Assembly: GCA_033675545.1 (NCBI GenBank)
Contig: JAWDGP010007236.1
Coordinates: 586,001 to 650,000 of the forward strand
DNA length: 64,000 bases
Direction: 5' to 3'
DNA from: Elysia crispata
Taxonomy: Eukaryota > Mollusca > Gastropoda > Plakobranchidae
In this document: piece by piece, positions 37,533 to 49,799 of the stretch
Layout of the letters: the number at the start of each line of letters is the position of its first letter
Numbering within the stretch: position 1 is the first letter of the stretch
Made by a program: the position numbers and the translations under genes
Notes under the pieces: model-generated
What the model was told of the DNA's origin: nothing
Databases searched by the model: none
The model's input: only the letters and a program-made list of their open reading frames with translations

Positions 37533-38487
37533 ACTCACTCACACAAATAGCCCGACTCGAGCATTCTTGTTGTGTCACCCATCTACCCATCATGAAGGGA
37601 GAGAGAACTCGGAGCAATGCACTCCAAAGGTTAAGAACGCTGACATGTTATCTAAAAAACAATCGCGCGAGATTAGTTCCATTTCTTACTGGATGGCACC
37701 ACACGGAGATCGAAGAATGTCTTTGAGGGGTTTATAGCTGGAAATAAAGAAAATTAACGGAGATTAGGTGCACTGCAGTCAATCTTCCTCGGCCAGGGAT
37801 AGCTATTCAGCACACCGACTTCATGAAAAATCCGAATTTAAAAAGAAAACGTACCCCTCCCCCTTCTCACCGAGGGGGAAAAACAAACAAAAAAAAACCT
37901 AGGTTTCACTGCTTAAACGTTTTTCAAGTCTTAATAGAATGCTGTTGAATAATCCGGAAAAACATGAGCAAATTTCGGTTATTCACCTCATAAGAAATGC
38001 TACATTTTTCAATTTAAAAAAAAAAATCGACTTGAAAAAAAATCTTATTCACCACGAAAACTTTCTCTTATTTTTACTTACCTCGTACTCATACTATTAC
38101 ATACTGAAATTCATGTTAATTCTTAAAATCAGCTGTATTCATGGTTGTTAGTGATGAATTGATAGGGTGGAAATTTATTGGATTCTGTTACATAAAAGAA
38201 ATATGCATGGCAAATAAGGCCGTGTGTGTCAGTGTCAGTTACAACCTGTTACGAACTATTACCATTTCGGCCTCGAAGTCTTCTTGTATGATAATTAAAG
38301 TTTGATGTATAACTGACATCTGGACGGCACCCGTCGCCAGTGCCTGTCACCGAGGCCCGGCTATTTCCTCGAGTGAGAAATTCATCTTTTTTTTTTAATT
38401 ATTATGAAACCAAACCTCGAAAATCATTTGCATGACTAGTGCTTCGTCGAGTGCTCGTTAGATGTTGTTTTAATGATTGTATACGAT

Positions 38488-38736
38488 GATAGCAAATCAA
38501 ACGAAACAGTGTTAAGAGAAGCTGACACAAGATCACTCATAAATAGAATGAGTAAACGCCAGGCAACCAGAACCTTTTTTGGCCTGGCCATGTGATGAGA
38601 AGAGAGAAAGTAGAACATCTCGTGACCACCGGAATAAGCGAGAGAAAACACAGCAGGGCAAAACGACGAGAAAATATGTTGGATGGACTAAAGCGACGGG
38701 GAGGATAGAGATGCTTGGAAGGTGATGATCGCCTGA
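38488..38736 (+). mobile_element. Non-LTR retrotransposon (LINE) fragment, 3' end of the RT ORF
   Basis: Conceptual translation over three frames gives words typical of the C-terminal end of animal LINE ORF2: SNETVLREADTRSLINRM, then GHVMRREKVEHLVTTG, then RENMLDGLKRR, then DRDAWKVMIA followed by a stop. The order and spacing match the common GHVMRR...LVTTGK...LDGL...DAWR..IA ending seen in many mollusc, cnidarian and arthropod LINEs. The frame changes near 38576 and again near 38700, and there are internal stops, so the copy is dead. Nothing upstream resembles the catalytic RT palm, so it is 5'-truncated, as is usual for LINEs. Confidence 0.75.
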
Positions 38737-38907
38737 TTCATAGATATAATAGCTAACAGTGCTTTTCTTTATTTCTTTTTTAGTATTTTTTTTTTTGGCC
38801 TTACCTCTCTATTCACGATGCGAAACATGGCTGGATGGTGATCTCCCAAAAAACATTAGCCGATACCTAGAGAACTTCCGTCAGCGGTAGTATCTGCATG
38901 CGGTTAG

Positions 38908-39551
38908 GTACAATTCTCGATAGATAGAGTTGGCTATCCTGTTTATTTACAATCTTCGATAGAAAAAGTTGGCAATCCAGTCTAGTACAATCCTCGATAA
39001 AAAGAATTGGACATCCAGCTTAATAAAATCCTCGATAGAAAGAGTTGGCCATCCAGTTCAGAACAATCCTCGATAAAAAGAGTTGGCCATCCAGTTTAGT
39101 ACAATCCTCGATAGAAAGAGTTGGCCATCCAGTTTAGTACAATCCTCGATAGAAAGAGTTGGCCATCCAGTTTAGTACAATCCTCGATAGAAAGAGTTGG
39201 CCATCCAGTTTAGTACAATCCTCGATAGAAAGAGTTGGCCATCCAGTTTAATACAATCCTCGATAAAAAGAGTTGACCATCCAGTTTAATACAATCCTCG
39301 ATAGATAGAGTTGGCCATCCAGTTTAGTACAATCCTCGATAGATAGAGTTGGCCATCCAGTTTAGTACAATCCTCGATAGAAAGAGTTGGCCATCTAGTT
39401 TAGTACATTCCTCGATAGAAAGAATTGGCCATCCAGTTCAGGACAATCCTCGATAGAAAGAGTTGGCCATCCAGTTTAGTACACTCCTCGATAAAAAGAA
39501 TTGGCCATCCAGTTCAGGACAATCCTCGATAGAAAGAGTTGGCAATCCGTT
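38908..39551. repeat. 39-bp minisatellite, about 17 copies
   Basis: The unit is 39 bp with the core CCTCGATAGAAAGAG and TTGGCCATCCAG. About 17 copies are present, with substitutions concentrated in the outermost copies and a nearly identical centre (39090-39240). It starts 170 bp after the LINE fragment. Confidence 0.95.
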
Positions 39552-39982
39552 TACTTTTCGCCGCACATAAGTCCAATAAAACAATCTTGATTGTGGCGCA
39601 AACTTGTTTAGAAAATATCGACTTGTTAACTTTAGAGATTTTGAAATCGGTGAAATCCTCTGGCTCCTCTTTTTGTGCACCTCAGTCGGTGCTTTTTGAT
39701 TGATTGATTGATTTATTTATTTATTTATTTTTGCCTTTCGCAAAATACAAAAGGCGCTAACACCAAGATATTAATGAGATCAGTGAGCGCTTTTCAACAC
39801 ATTTTGAAAGAAAGAACAGAGAGAAACTAGCACTGGCATTTGGGTCTGTCTGTGGCGTTCTTCATCTTTGGCTCCGATGTCTATCGGTGTAAGAGTCACA
39901 TGATTTATGTCATTGTTACTGATTAGGCCATTATGTGGTCACAGTTTGTTTTTATTATTATTATTCTGTCCGCTTTTTTTCT

Positions 39983-40595
39983 TTAAAGAAAAGATTTAAC
40001 TTTGGTTATCAACATTAGAGACGAAAACGATATAACTTTTATTTACATCCGTTATGAAAACTTTATTTATCCGCGTAGAAAAAGACGTAACTTTGGTTAT
40101 TAACATTCGTAAAGAAGATGTAACTTTGGTTATTAACGTCCATAAAGAAAAAGATAAAACTTTATTTATACGCGAACAAAAAGATATAACTTAAGTGATT
40201 TGCACCCGTAAAGAAAAAAAAATGTAACTTTGTCTATAACATCCGGGAGGAAAAAGATGTAACTTTGGTTATTAACATCCGGGAAGTAAAAGATGTAACT
40301 TTTGGTTATTTACATCCGCAAAGAAAAAAATGAAACTTTGGTTATATCATACGTAAAGAAAAAAAAAACCCAAAAAACTTTGGTTATTAATGTCCTTAAA
40401 GAAAAAAATGTAACTTTAGTTATTAACACCTGTAAAGAACAAGATGTAACTTTGGTTATGAACATCCGTAAAGAAAAAAGTAACACATCCATAAAGAAAA
40501 AGATGTAACTTAGGTTATAACATCCGTGAGGAAAAAGATGAGACTGGTTATTAACATCCGTAACAGAAAGATGTAGCTTTTGGTTATTAACATCT
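39983..40595. repeat. Degenerate 36-40 bp minisatellite, about 16 copies
   Basis: The unit core is GATGTAACTTTGG, TTATTAACATCCG, TAAAGAAAAA. Copies vary in length and sequence, so it is older than the neighbouring array. Confidence 0.9.
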
Positions 40596-41306
40596 GCAAT
40601 ACTTCACCATACGCGTGCCTGGCTTAATGTGACTCTCCTGCCACATACATTGTTTTAATCTGCATCTCACTCGATTGTTATTGAAATTAGTTTCTGTTCT
40701 GAGCTAGCGTTACTGACAGCTAGCTGCTTTTAGGTAAGTAAAGAAAAAAAAAATGATCTATAAAAACATGATTGAATTTTCCCCTTGTATTCCAACGCAG
40801 TGAATGCGATTAATACTTTTTCGTTAACTTTGTTGGAACAAAATGATTGTGTTCGATAAAAATGCAAAATATCAAAGGGCACTTCATGTGCGACATTTAA
40901 ATAATTGTTATAGATATGTCACAGTTTTCTTTTTCATTATAACTTTTTTTTTTTTTTTTTTTAAATTTTGTCTCGTCGGTTGGCACCGTGCCTTTGGACA
41001 ATTTATGTTTTTGTCACTGATAGTGTGAGCAGGAAAAAAACATTTTTTTTTTCAAAGAATGCGTTGCACACATGAACCAGGGCGAAGATAACACTGAATC
41101 GAAAACGTATCCAGCGAGTAACGAGAAATTGTGAAGGTTAGGAGTGAGGCGCCCCACCTGGCCCCAGGAGTCCGTGTAATTCAATAGCCGTTTGGTAACC
41201 GTCATGTATTTATGTATTCGAAGCTCGTGTGTTTGTCTTTTATACAAAAAAGCGCGAGTCCTTCAGCGACGCACAATGTTAGTAATTGAATCGGAAACTC
41301 GCCCGT

Positions 41307-41392
41307 GAATAATACTGGAATATCTATCTATTTATCTGTCTACCTATATATATTTTTATATATGCATACCTGTATATATCCCAGTATTATTC
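41307..41392. repeat. Inverted repeat with AT-rich centre
   Basis: GAATAATACTGG at 41307-41318 is the exact reverse complement of CCAGTATTATTC at 41381-41392. The centre is rich in TATATA and itself near-palindromic, giving a potential 86-bp hairpin. Confidence 0.8.
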
Positions 41393-41697
41393 AGTAGATA
41401 TATTTTCTCGTGAGGCCGAATGCCTCGCAGATATTGATACCTTGTCCAGGCCGCACTGATTCTGCAACGTCGTTTTTTTTTGTTTTTTTTTTTTTACTCT
41501 GTATTTTGGGCCTTTTCGAGCTTAACTGGCCTTGGTTCAGTGCCTATTGAATTACATTGCATCGGTTGAATTAGGAATTTTACAAGCCCAGTCCACCGCT
41601 GACGGTGATATCAAGGTTTCAGTTTTTAAAGAAGGATTCTGGGTAGATAACTGTAGAATGTTGATTTATGAATATTACTGGTTTTTATTACTATTAC

Positions 41698-42140
41698 TAT
41701 TCTTCTTCTTCTTCTTCTTCTTCTTCTTCTTCTTCTTCTTCTTCTTCTTCTTCTTCTTCTTCTTCTTCTTCTTCTTCTTCTTCTTCTTCTTCTTCTTCTT
41801 CTTCTTGTTGTACTTCTCCATCTCCTTCTCCTTCTCCTTCTTCTCCTTCTTCTTCTTCTTCTTCTTCTTCTTCTTCTTCTTCTTCTTCTTCTTCTTCTTC
41901 TTCTTCTTCTTCTTCTTCTTCTTCCTCTTCCTCTTCCTCTTCCTCCTCCTCCTCCTCTTCCTCCTCTTCCTCTTCCTCTTCCTCTTCTTCTTCTTCTTCT
42001 TCTTCTTCTTCTTCTTCTTCTTCTTCTTCTTCTTCCTCTTCCTCTTCTTCCTCTTCCTCTTCTTCTTCTTCTTCTTCTTCTTCTTCTTCTTCTTCTTCTT
42101 CTTCTTCTTCTTCTTCTTCTTCTTCTTCTTCTTCTTCTTC
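41698..42140. repeat. 440-bp (TTC)n/(TCC)n polypyrimidine tract
   Basis: Nearly pure TTC triplets with TCC and TTCCTC interruptions; a single GTTGTACTTC break lies near 41807-41820. One strand is almost all pyrimidine for over 400 bp. Poly-Phe, poly-Ser and poly-Arg frames up to 206 codons over it are artefacts. Confidence 0.97.
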
Positions 42141-42537
42141 TCGCGATATTAATCATCAAATGGTTAGATATTATACGATATATAACAAGTGAAGCAGAGG
42201 CGTTATGCGAGGAGAAAAAAAGAGTACTGGCAAATTAAAGTCAATCCACCTCTTCATTAGTTATTTATCAGATAGTGGAACCTTGTACTCTCATATTTAT
42301 GCCTGTGAATCATTTGACGTTGCTATGCTACGATTTTTTTAGATATCGCGAGAAATATAATTTTTTTTTCTTTTAAAAGTGATGATGATACGAGAATTTT
42401 GAGTTTATGAAATACGACAAGTGAAGATCGAAAGGAAAGTCATCTTCATCTTCACGACATGATTCCGTCTTGACGTTATGTTACCATTCTAAGGACAAAG
42501 CGCACTCATATTAATTCGGTGCTCACAAGATAGAGAG

Positions 42538-42656
<119 letters not shown>

Positions 42657-44164
42657 CCGGTATTTCCTGCTCTCCGCTTACACCCTTCCCCCTTTCCCTC
42701 GTTTCTCTCTCAATCTCTCTATCTTCGTCTCTCTCTCCCTCTCTCTGGAGTGTGGATCCCCCGGTCGCCCTTTGTTTCTAAATTATCGATTCCCTTGCCA
42801 ATTCTCGACCGGTTCTGGAGGTGCGCACGTGGGTTTGTGAGTGTGTGTGTGTGTGCTTGTGTGTGTGTGTTCAGTTTGTAAACTAGAACTCTAATAATAT
42901 GTGCTCCGGCTGAGACGGGTAACGCTTTACACTAACTTGTTGTTAGAGTCCAGTGCTAGTACCAGATCCAACGGTAGTTTCGAGTGTGAAAACTCTGTGT
43001 GTGAATGTGTGGGTGTTTTCTTTTCTTTTCTTTTTTTTTTCACCCAAGGCCATAGAAATCGATTATTTTTGTGTGTGACAATGGATCGGGAAGTCTGAAG
43101 TAAGGGAGGGGAAAACAAAAAAAAAACAAAAAACAACAAAGCAAAACAAAACAATTGAGACGGTGCTTCTGAAATACGGTGATGCTATTGATTCTACTCG
43201 AGTTGGATAAAATTTCCTTTCGTGTTTTTTTTTTTTTTTTAAACTGATACATTATATCGCGTCGTGTATTTAAAAGTAAAATGCGTAAATGGATTTTTTT
43301 TTTTAAATTTTGTTCTTTCTGTTATTGGTGAAATGTTTCTCGTCAGCGCTCTGCTGGAGAGGTATGCGTACCTTTTTTAAACATTTTTTTTTTTTGCTGC
43401 CCAAAAGTACAATTAATATAAAGTTTCAGTGTACGTTATTCGACATCTCTCGTTCTTAGACGCACGGCTCCTTCGAATTCCGTTTTAATGTTATTGATGT
43501 TTGTTATTGCAGCATCTTTTTTTTTTTTTTTTTTTTACTATTGTCTTTATTAGTATTTACTATTTGTGGATCAGTGATAGAATCATTTTTCTAGGGAAAA
43601 TGCCACCGCAATAACGCACGGCGTACATTCAAACGCACGTCTGTGTTGATTGCAAGCTCGATCGGCAGTCATTGATTTTCGGAACCAAAAAACGTCCTTG
43701 TTTCAGTGATTCGAGCAATAGGTTTGAAAGGGTCACTATTGGTTTTTTTTTTTTTTTTAGAAAAATATTCAAACTTTTGCCAATCACTATGACCCCTATT
43801 AATGGCAGCGTTTGTCAGAGACGGAATGAGCAGAATGTTTAAACTATTAAACTGAAATGAAATGAATGAGCTCTATGTATGTAACAGTTACCCACTAAAA
43901 TAACCGAAGCGCTTTTCAAAGAGAGTAAGACAGAGAGTTAAATAGCTGACAAAATACCTCTCCGACCGGTCACGGAGGCGGTTGTGAGACATGGCGTGTC
44001 GCTCGCTCCCTGCTTAGCTTTCATTCTTTATGTTTCGCGTTTTCTAGGAAATTCAAACCTGAACCTTTAAGAATGGCTCCGATGTCGCCCCTGTTCCGGC
44101 CAGTATTCGAATATCAGACCTGTTTCATCCTCTATCCGGTTACACAGCATAGACCACTGTGGCG

Positions 44165-44584
44165 TACTGGAAGCAAAGGAGTGGAAACACTAATGTGTAC
44201 TCCCCTTACTGGAAGCAAAGGAGTGGAAACACTAATGTGTACTCCCCTTACTGGAAGCAAAGGAGTGGAAACACTAATGTGTACTCCCCTTACTGGAAGC
44301 AAAGGAGTGGAAACACTAATGTGTACTCCCCTTACTGGAAGCAAAGGAGTGGAAACACTAATGTGTACTCCCCTTACTGGAAGCAAAGGAGTGGAAACAC
44401 TAATGTGTACTCCCCTTACTGGAAGCAAAGGAGTGGAAACACTAATGTGTACTCCCCTTACTGGAAGCAAAGGAGTGGAAACACTAATGTGTACTCCCCT
44501 TACTGGAAGCAAAGGAGTGGAAACACTAATGTGTACTCCCCTTACTGGAAGCAAAGGAGTGGAAACACTAATTTGTACTCCCCT
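44165..44584. repeat. 42-bp minisatellite, 10 copies
   Basis: The unit is 42 bp (TACTGGAAGCAAAGG, AGTGGAAACACTAATG, TGTACTCCCCT). Ten copies are virtually identical except for one base in the last. Since 42 is divisible by three, frames of 140-171 codons are open on both strands (a 14-residue YWKQRSGNTNVYSP repeat on plus). There is no sign of splicing or of a flanking gene. Confidence 0.95.
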
Positions 44585-45186
44585 CTAGCTCCCACAATTA
44601 AAACTGGCAACAAATCGGGAGGTTTAGGATTATGTCAATAATTCGTTCTTGATCTTAACTTTTGCAACTGATTCTCTCGGCGCATAAAAAATTATATTGT
44701 TTTATTTATTTTTTTTTTTTTAAATGACCGATTGTACCATCTGGCGTAAATAGTCTTTAAAAACGCATTTTTTTGTTCAAACATATTTCCAAATCTATCG
44801 TAATAGGAAACTTTAGTAAAGCAAGAGATTCCCTATGGTAACCATGTGATTCGAGCAGTTACCAGCAGGGAAATGGTAAATGGAATACCGCCGATTTACT
44901 TGTGACGAGTTTTGGCAACCAGTCGATGTCCCGCGGAGCTCACAGTGTAACGTGGAAGACTTTAAAAAACAGCGGGAACAAAAACATAACCAAAAAAAAA
45001 AAAAAAGCAACAACAAACAAAACAAAGAAAAAAAACAACAAAACCCAAAATAAAATTAGAAAAAAATATATTAATAATTGAAATAAATACATCGAGGAAA
45101 CTCCTTATTTTTGTTAATGTTGTATGAGACTGTCGTAGTCCACCCTATTTACAAGACATAGGCTGTTTGCCGGCACCCTTGGCTTA

Positions 45187-45283
45187 TTCTTCTTTTTCTT
45201 CTTCTTCTTCTTCTTCTTCTTCTTCTTCTTCTTCTTCTTCTTCTTCTTCTTCTTCTTCTTCTTCTTCTTCTTCTTCTTCTTCT
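45187..45283. repeat. (TTC)n microsatellite
   Basis: About 97 bp of almost perfect TTC followed by poly-T. Confidence 0.95.
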
Positions 45284-46047
45284 CCATTTTTTTTTTTTTT
45301 TATATTAAATTCAATACTTGCAATACTCAACAGTAACTGACGTCATGGGCATGCAAAACTCGAGTGACTGCCGTTTGAATTCGTCCATTAGCTCCGTCTG
45401 CTTAAAAAAAAAAAAAAAAAAAAAAGGAAAGAAAAGAAAAGCCCCAGAGCCAGCGCCGCAGAACGAAGACATGATTTGTCAAGGGACCGGCGCGTGTTCT
45501 GTATTCACACGGTCGTCGTGTAAAGGACTAGAGAGAAAGAGAGAGAGGGAGAGAAAGATAGACAGGTTAAGAGAGAAAATGTTTAAAAACCATTCCTCGA
45601 AACCATTAGATTCGGCCAATTCCCTCCAGATGGCAGGCCAATCTAATTTGCGCCGCTCTGGCGTCTTTGGCGACCGCTCCAGACCGCTCCAGCGAGATGT
45701 GCAAGGGGAGACGAGCAATTACGGCTGGTCTTTAGCCGCGCCAGAGCCGGCCGGAAATGGAGCTTGGTGGTTTTTGGATATTGCAAGACGGTATTGAGCG
45801 TATGCATTCTGGCTGCTGGTGGAAAGGGGGGGGGGGGGGGGGGGTAATGGCGGCATACAGTCACCGCAAGATAGTCGTGGTCGTCAATGTCACCAAGCAC
45901 CCGACAGAATGCATTGTTTGTTCTAGACTTTTTTGTGTATGTTTCATTTTTTTTTTTTTAAATATATCGAAGACTTCTTTATGGATGTTGGCATCTTGTT
46001 TTTCGCACTTCTTCCATTTATCTGTCTACCCTCTCTGTCTGTCTGTC

Positions 46048-46049
<2 letters not shown>

Positions 46050-46101
<52 letters not shown>
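46050..46101. repeat. (CT)n microsatellite
   Basis: About 52 bp of CT preceded by CTGT units. Confidence 0.9.
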
Positions 46102-46104
<3 letters not shown>

Positions 46105-47260
46105 ACCGGCGTACCTGTTGGCATTGTGTGTACAATAGAGGCAGGAAATCTTGCTTTCCACAGTGATCGAAATTCTTTACCAAAAAAAATATACAAAGGC
46201 AAAAAGAAATGAAGATAACCTCAAAAAAAAAATTGTCTGAAGGGATGAAAACGGCTTGTAAAACAATTATCTTCACCCCCATTTTTCAACGCTGTAATTA
46301 AAAAAGAATGGCCCTTTTTTAATATGTACATCATTTCAAATTTTGGACGCACTCGGCATGTCTTCGGCAATTTTTCGTGAGAACGAACCTTATATATATA
46401 TATATATGTACACGGAAAGACCTAATCATATTTTTTTTTGTCTGATTCGTTTAACGTCCCTCAAAGTCGTCCAATTATCTTCGCTAAAATGAGGCGAGAA
46501 GTCGCGGTGAGAGCACTGGCTGAGTTAAATTAATCATGTTTACATTTTTCAGGAAGAGCTGGGGATGTCGGGCAGACGTCATTGACACCTGGGGGGGGGG
46601 GGGGGCGAGCACCGACCTGGACGATTAGCGCGAGGAGACAATTATGGCTATTACGAGGAATTCCGAGTCGCGAGCTCTCTCTCTCTCTCTCTCTCTCTCG
46701 GAGCTATCTCTTAATATACAAGATCTAGATCTAGTCAGCTGCTGCGGGCCACTTTGTTATGTCGATAGTTTGCCTTTTCTCCTCTCTCAAACCACAAGAA
46801 AACTCTTCTCTCTCTCCTCCCTTCTTTTTTTATTTTTAAACTGCGCCCTGTACATTAATTTCTTTCCGAGTAAATCGATACCACACTTTAGAAATGGGTG
46901 TGGCGCGGGCGCAGCTCACACAAACACACACACGCACCTCGTGCCAGAGTTGGAAGAGACTGCAGAGAATATCTTTGTTTTTTTTTTTGTTTTTTTTTAT
47001 TTTATTTTTTTCCCTTGACTGATGCTTGTTGTTACTTCTGCAGCATCTGCAATAATAACATATCTAATTTATGATAATGATGATGATAACAACAACAGTT
47101 CTATATTTTGATAGTAGTAATAGTGAATACTAACTTGCCGTTAGTTCAATATTCTGAGAAAATTTATAAACCTGCAACTGTTAAAATATCAAGTCAATAT
47201 CACTTTAGAACCTCTTTAGAACCTCAGCTTTTGAGTAGGTTTTGCGTAGATTCTAAAACC

Positions 47261-47436
<176 letters not shown>

Positions 47437-47699
47437 GTCCTATTTCGAAACAATCGTTCTTGAGAACTATGTGTACTAATTTTCTGGTGGTTCAGCCATA
47501 AAGCAGCTCTCGAAAGTGTTAAGGGCAGGGACTCCGTGGGAGGTGACTTTACTAAAGGATCAGCGAGAATTGGGTTTGCCAGGGACATAGCAGCCTGGGG
47601 GACATTTTCTGGTTTAGAGAGGCGTTGTGGGTTGGACACGGGCCGGCCATGTATGATTGGGACAGATCATATTTTTGTATCTTCCCCCCTCCCCTCTCT

Positions 47700-47705
47700 C
47701 TCCCC

Positions 47706-47756
<51 letters not shown>

Positions 47757-47795
47757 CCTCCATCTCTCTCCCTCCCTCCCCTCTCCCTCCCCTCT
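47700..47795. repeat. (CT)n with CCCT-rich flanks
   Basis: A CT core of about 40 bp within C-rich imperfect units. Confidence 0.9.
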
Positions 47796-48442
47796 CTGGA
47801 TATCTCAGTCTCTTTAGCTCTGCCCCTTAACATTCGATCCTTTTCACATGTCTACCGTTTCACTTAAGTGCTAAAGGTATGCAAAAACAAAAAGGAAATA
47901 AAAATAAAAAACAAAACAAAATAAAAGCAAAACGAAAACAAAACAAAAAAGTATATAAAAAAAGAAAGATAAAATTGATTTTCATAAATTTTTAAAGTGC
48001 AACGGTTAGAATTTGAGCTGTTTTGTTCATTCGAGCTGGATTTTTTTTCCCCTCGTCTATATTGTAACTCTATCCAAAGTTGTGCCCTCTGGTTATACCC
48101 ATGTTATTGTGAGGAAGCCAAGCGCTCGAATTGCATGCTGTACTCAGCATGGCGAAGGACTACCGAGTGAAAGGATCACGTAGGCATGCATTAGGCACGC
48201 TCTGGTGAAGCTGAATGGCGGTTTTGGACGCCCATGCACACACGCGCTCCCGTGGAGCCGGTGCTCACCACCCGATTGGGTTCGAACTCTACCGTGTCTA
48301 CATGCCTCAACACACGCCACGGGCGACTGTCTGGCAACGCGGCCAGAAATTTAGTTTCCTGTCGCACGTTAACCTTCCCTGTTTCACCGTTTGTCTTTCC
48401 CTCGTACCAATAATTTCGAATGGGCTGGGGGTGGGCAGGGAG

Positions 48443-48850
48443 GAGTTTACTAGTCTTCATCGGCTGTTTTCCCTTGTCTCCATCAACCTTTTCACTAGTC
48501 TCCATCAACCATTTCCCCTTGTCTCCATCAACCGTTTTCCCTTGTCTCCATCAACCGTTTTCACTAGTCTCCATCAAACATTTTCACTAGTCTCCATCAA
48601 CCATTTTCACCAGTCTCCATCAACCATTTTCACCAGTCTCCATCAACCATTTTCACTAGTCTCCATCAACCGTTTTCACCAGTCTCCATCAACCATTTTC
48701 ACCAGTCTCCATCAACCATTTTCACTAGTCTCCATCAACCGTTTTCACTATCTCCATCAACTGTTTTCACTAGTCTCCATCACCTGTTTTTCCTTGTCTC
48801 CATCAACCTTTTCACTAGTCTCCATCAACTGTTTTCACTAGTCTCCATAT
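48443..48850. repeat. 23-bp minisatellite, about 18 copies
   Basis: The unit is TTTTCACTAGTCTC plus CATCAACCA, with variants (CCCTTG or CACCAG in place of CACTAG). About 18 copies occur, some one or two bases shorter. The 208-codon frame starting at 48215 runs through it and is an artefact. Confidence 0.95.
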
Positions 48851-49702
48851 ACCGTTTGCCCTTTACTCCAAACTAATGGAGCACCTAGAATGAGATCGAC
48901 CGGCCCCACCGACCGGATATGTAGAGCCAAACTGCACCCTCATGCTTTGAGGGCGCCGAGGCGTGCGGCTTCAAGTGGCCAGTCTCATGCATTGTCCATT
49001 GTCTACAGTGTTGGTTTTGCCCAAAAGTTTCTTTGCTTCAGCTCCCCTGCCCCTACGGCGATGGCTAAATGTAGAGATTGCTTGATGGCAGCTTATCGGA
49101 TTTCGCACGGCCACTGTTCAGACCGAGTAAAAGTGCGATGGTTGTCACAAAGTTGGCGGCATCGTGGAATATTCATTATCGCGCTTTGCCGTATTTTCTC
49201 GGATTAGCAACTCCCACTTCGCCCCCAAACTACGCATCTACAATATGTGTAACTGGCATGTAAAATTAATTGAAGGGAGAACTCCTCTTGTGTTCTTGAC
49301 GCCCCCATCCATACACAGGCACGCATATTGAACTGAAATTAAAATTAGTACGAGTATATAATTATATAAATAATGTGTATTTCAACAATCCTGACGACTA
49401 CGAGAAAAGACTTTATTTTATTATTATTTTTTTTCGGTTGAGTTCTCCGCTCTTTTCATTGTCAGAAAAATAACGATTGCGAATATCGCAGAATGTTTAC
49501 GCATTCTCAGTAGAATAAACTGTAGATTTTTCCTGCTGAAAATGCATGCATTCCAAGGAGTCTCTCCAGCTTTAGCAGAATGGAGGTATGTTATTATTGT
49601 TGACACCGTGTGGTTCTGAGTGACCACCCATTCCATCCGCTGTGAAGGGAAATTACAGATTTTGCAGCGCTATGATCCTCATCAATTCACCTGCTTAGCT
49701 GA

Positions 49703-49706
<4 letters not shown>

Positions 49707-49766
<60 letters not shown>
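49707..49766. repeat. (CT)n microsatellite
   Basis: About 60 bp of CT. Confidence 0.95.
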
Positions 49767-49770
<4 letters not shown>

Positions 49771-49799
49771 CACTTACTCACTCTCTCTCTTCCTCGTTG

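Larger units (their letters stand above)
36013..38487. other. No gene seen; possible SNRNP70 intron
   Basis: AT-rich sequence with CT arrays. A strong acceptor (long T tract, then CCAACCACAG) ends at 37231, but the sequence after it does not match the expected U1-70K continuation. Confidence 0.35.

Noticed and set aside
41532-42192. Open frames of 174-206 codons (poly-Phe, poly-Ser, poly-Arg)
   Set aside because: They are translations of the TTC/TCC tract in different frames.
43958-43992. Possible tiny first exon on minus (MSHNRLRDRSE)
   Set aside because: Has an upstream stop and an ATG, but the donor (GTATTT) is weak and 11 codons are too few to support a call.
44073-44641. Three open frames of 140-171 codons
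   Set aside because: Same cause, from the 42-bp array.
45318-45797. 159-codon frame with a poly-Lys stretch
   Set aside because: It spans a poly-A run and a GA-rich patch and shows no domain or matching splice sites.
48185-48295. B-box-like GGGTTCGAACTC, possible third SINE
   Set aside because: I could not find an A box or a tRNA-like fold at the right spacing.
48215-48841. 208-codon frame on plus
   Set aside because: More than half of it is the 23-bp minisatellite; the front part has no motif.
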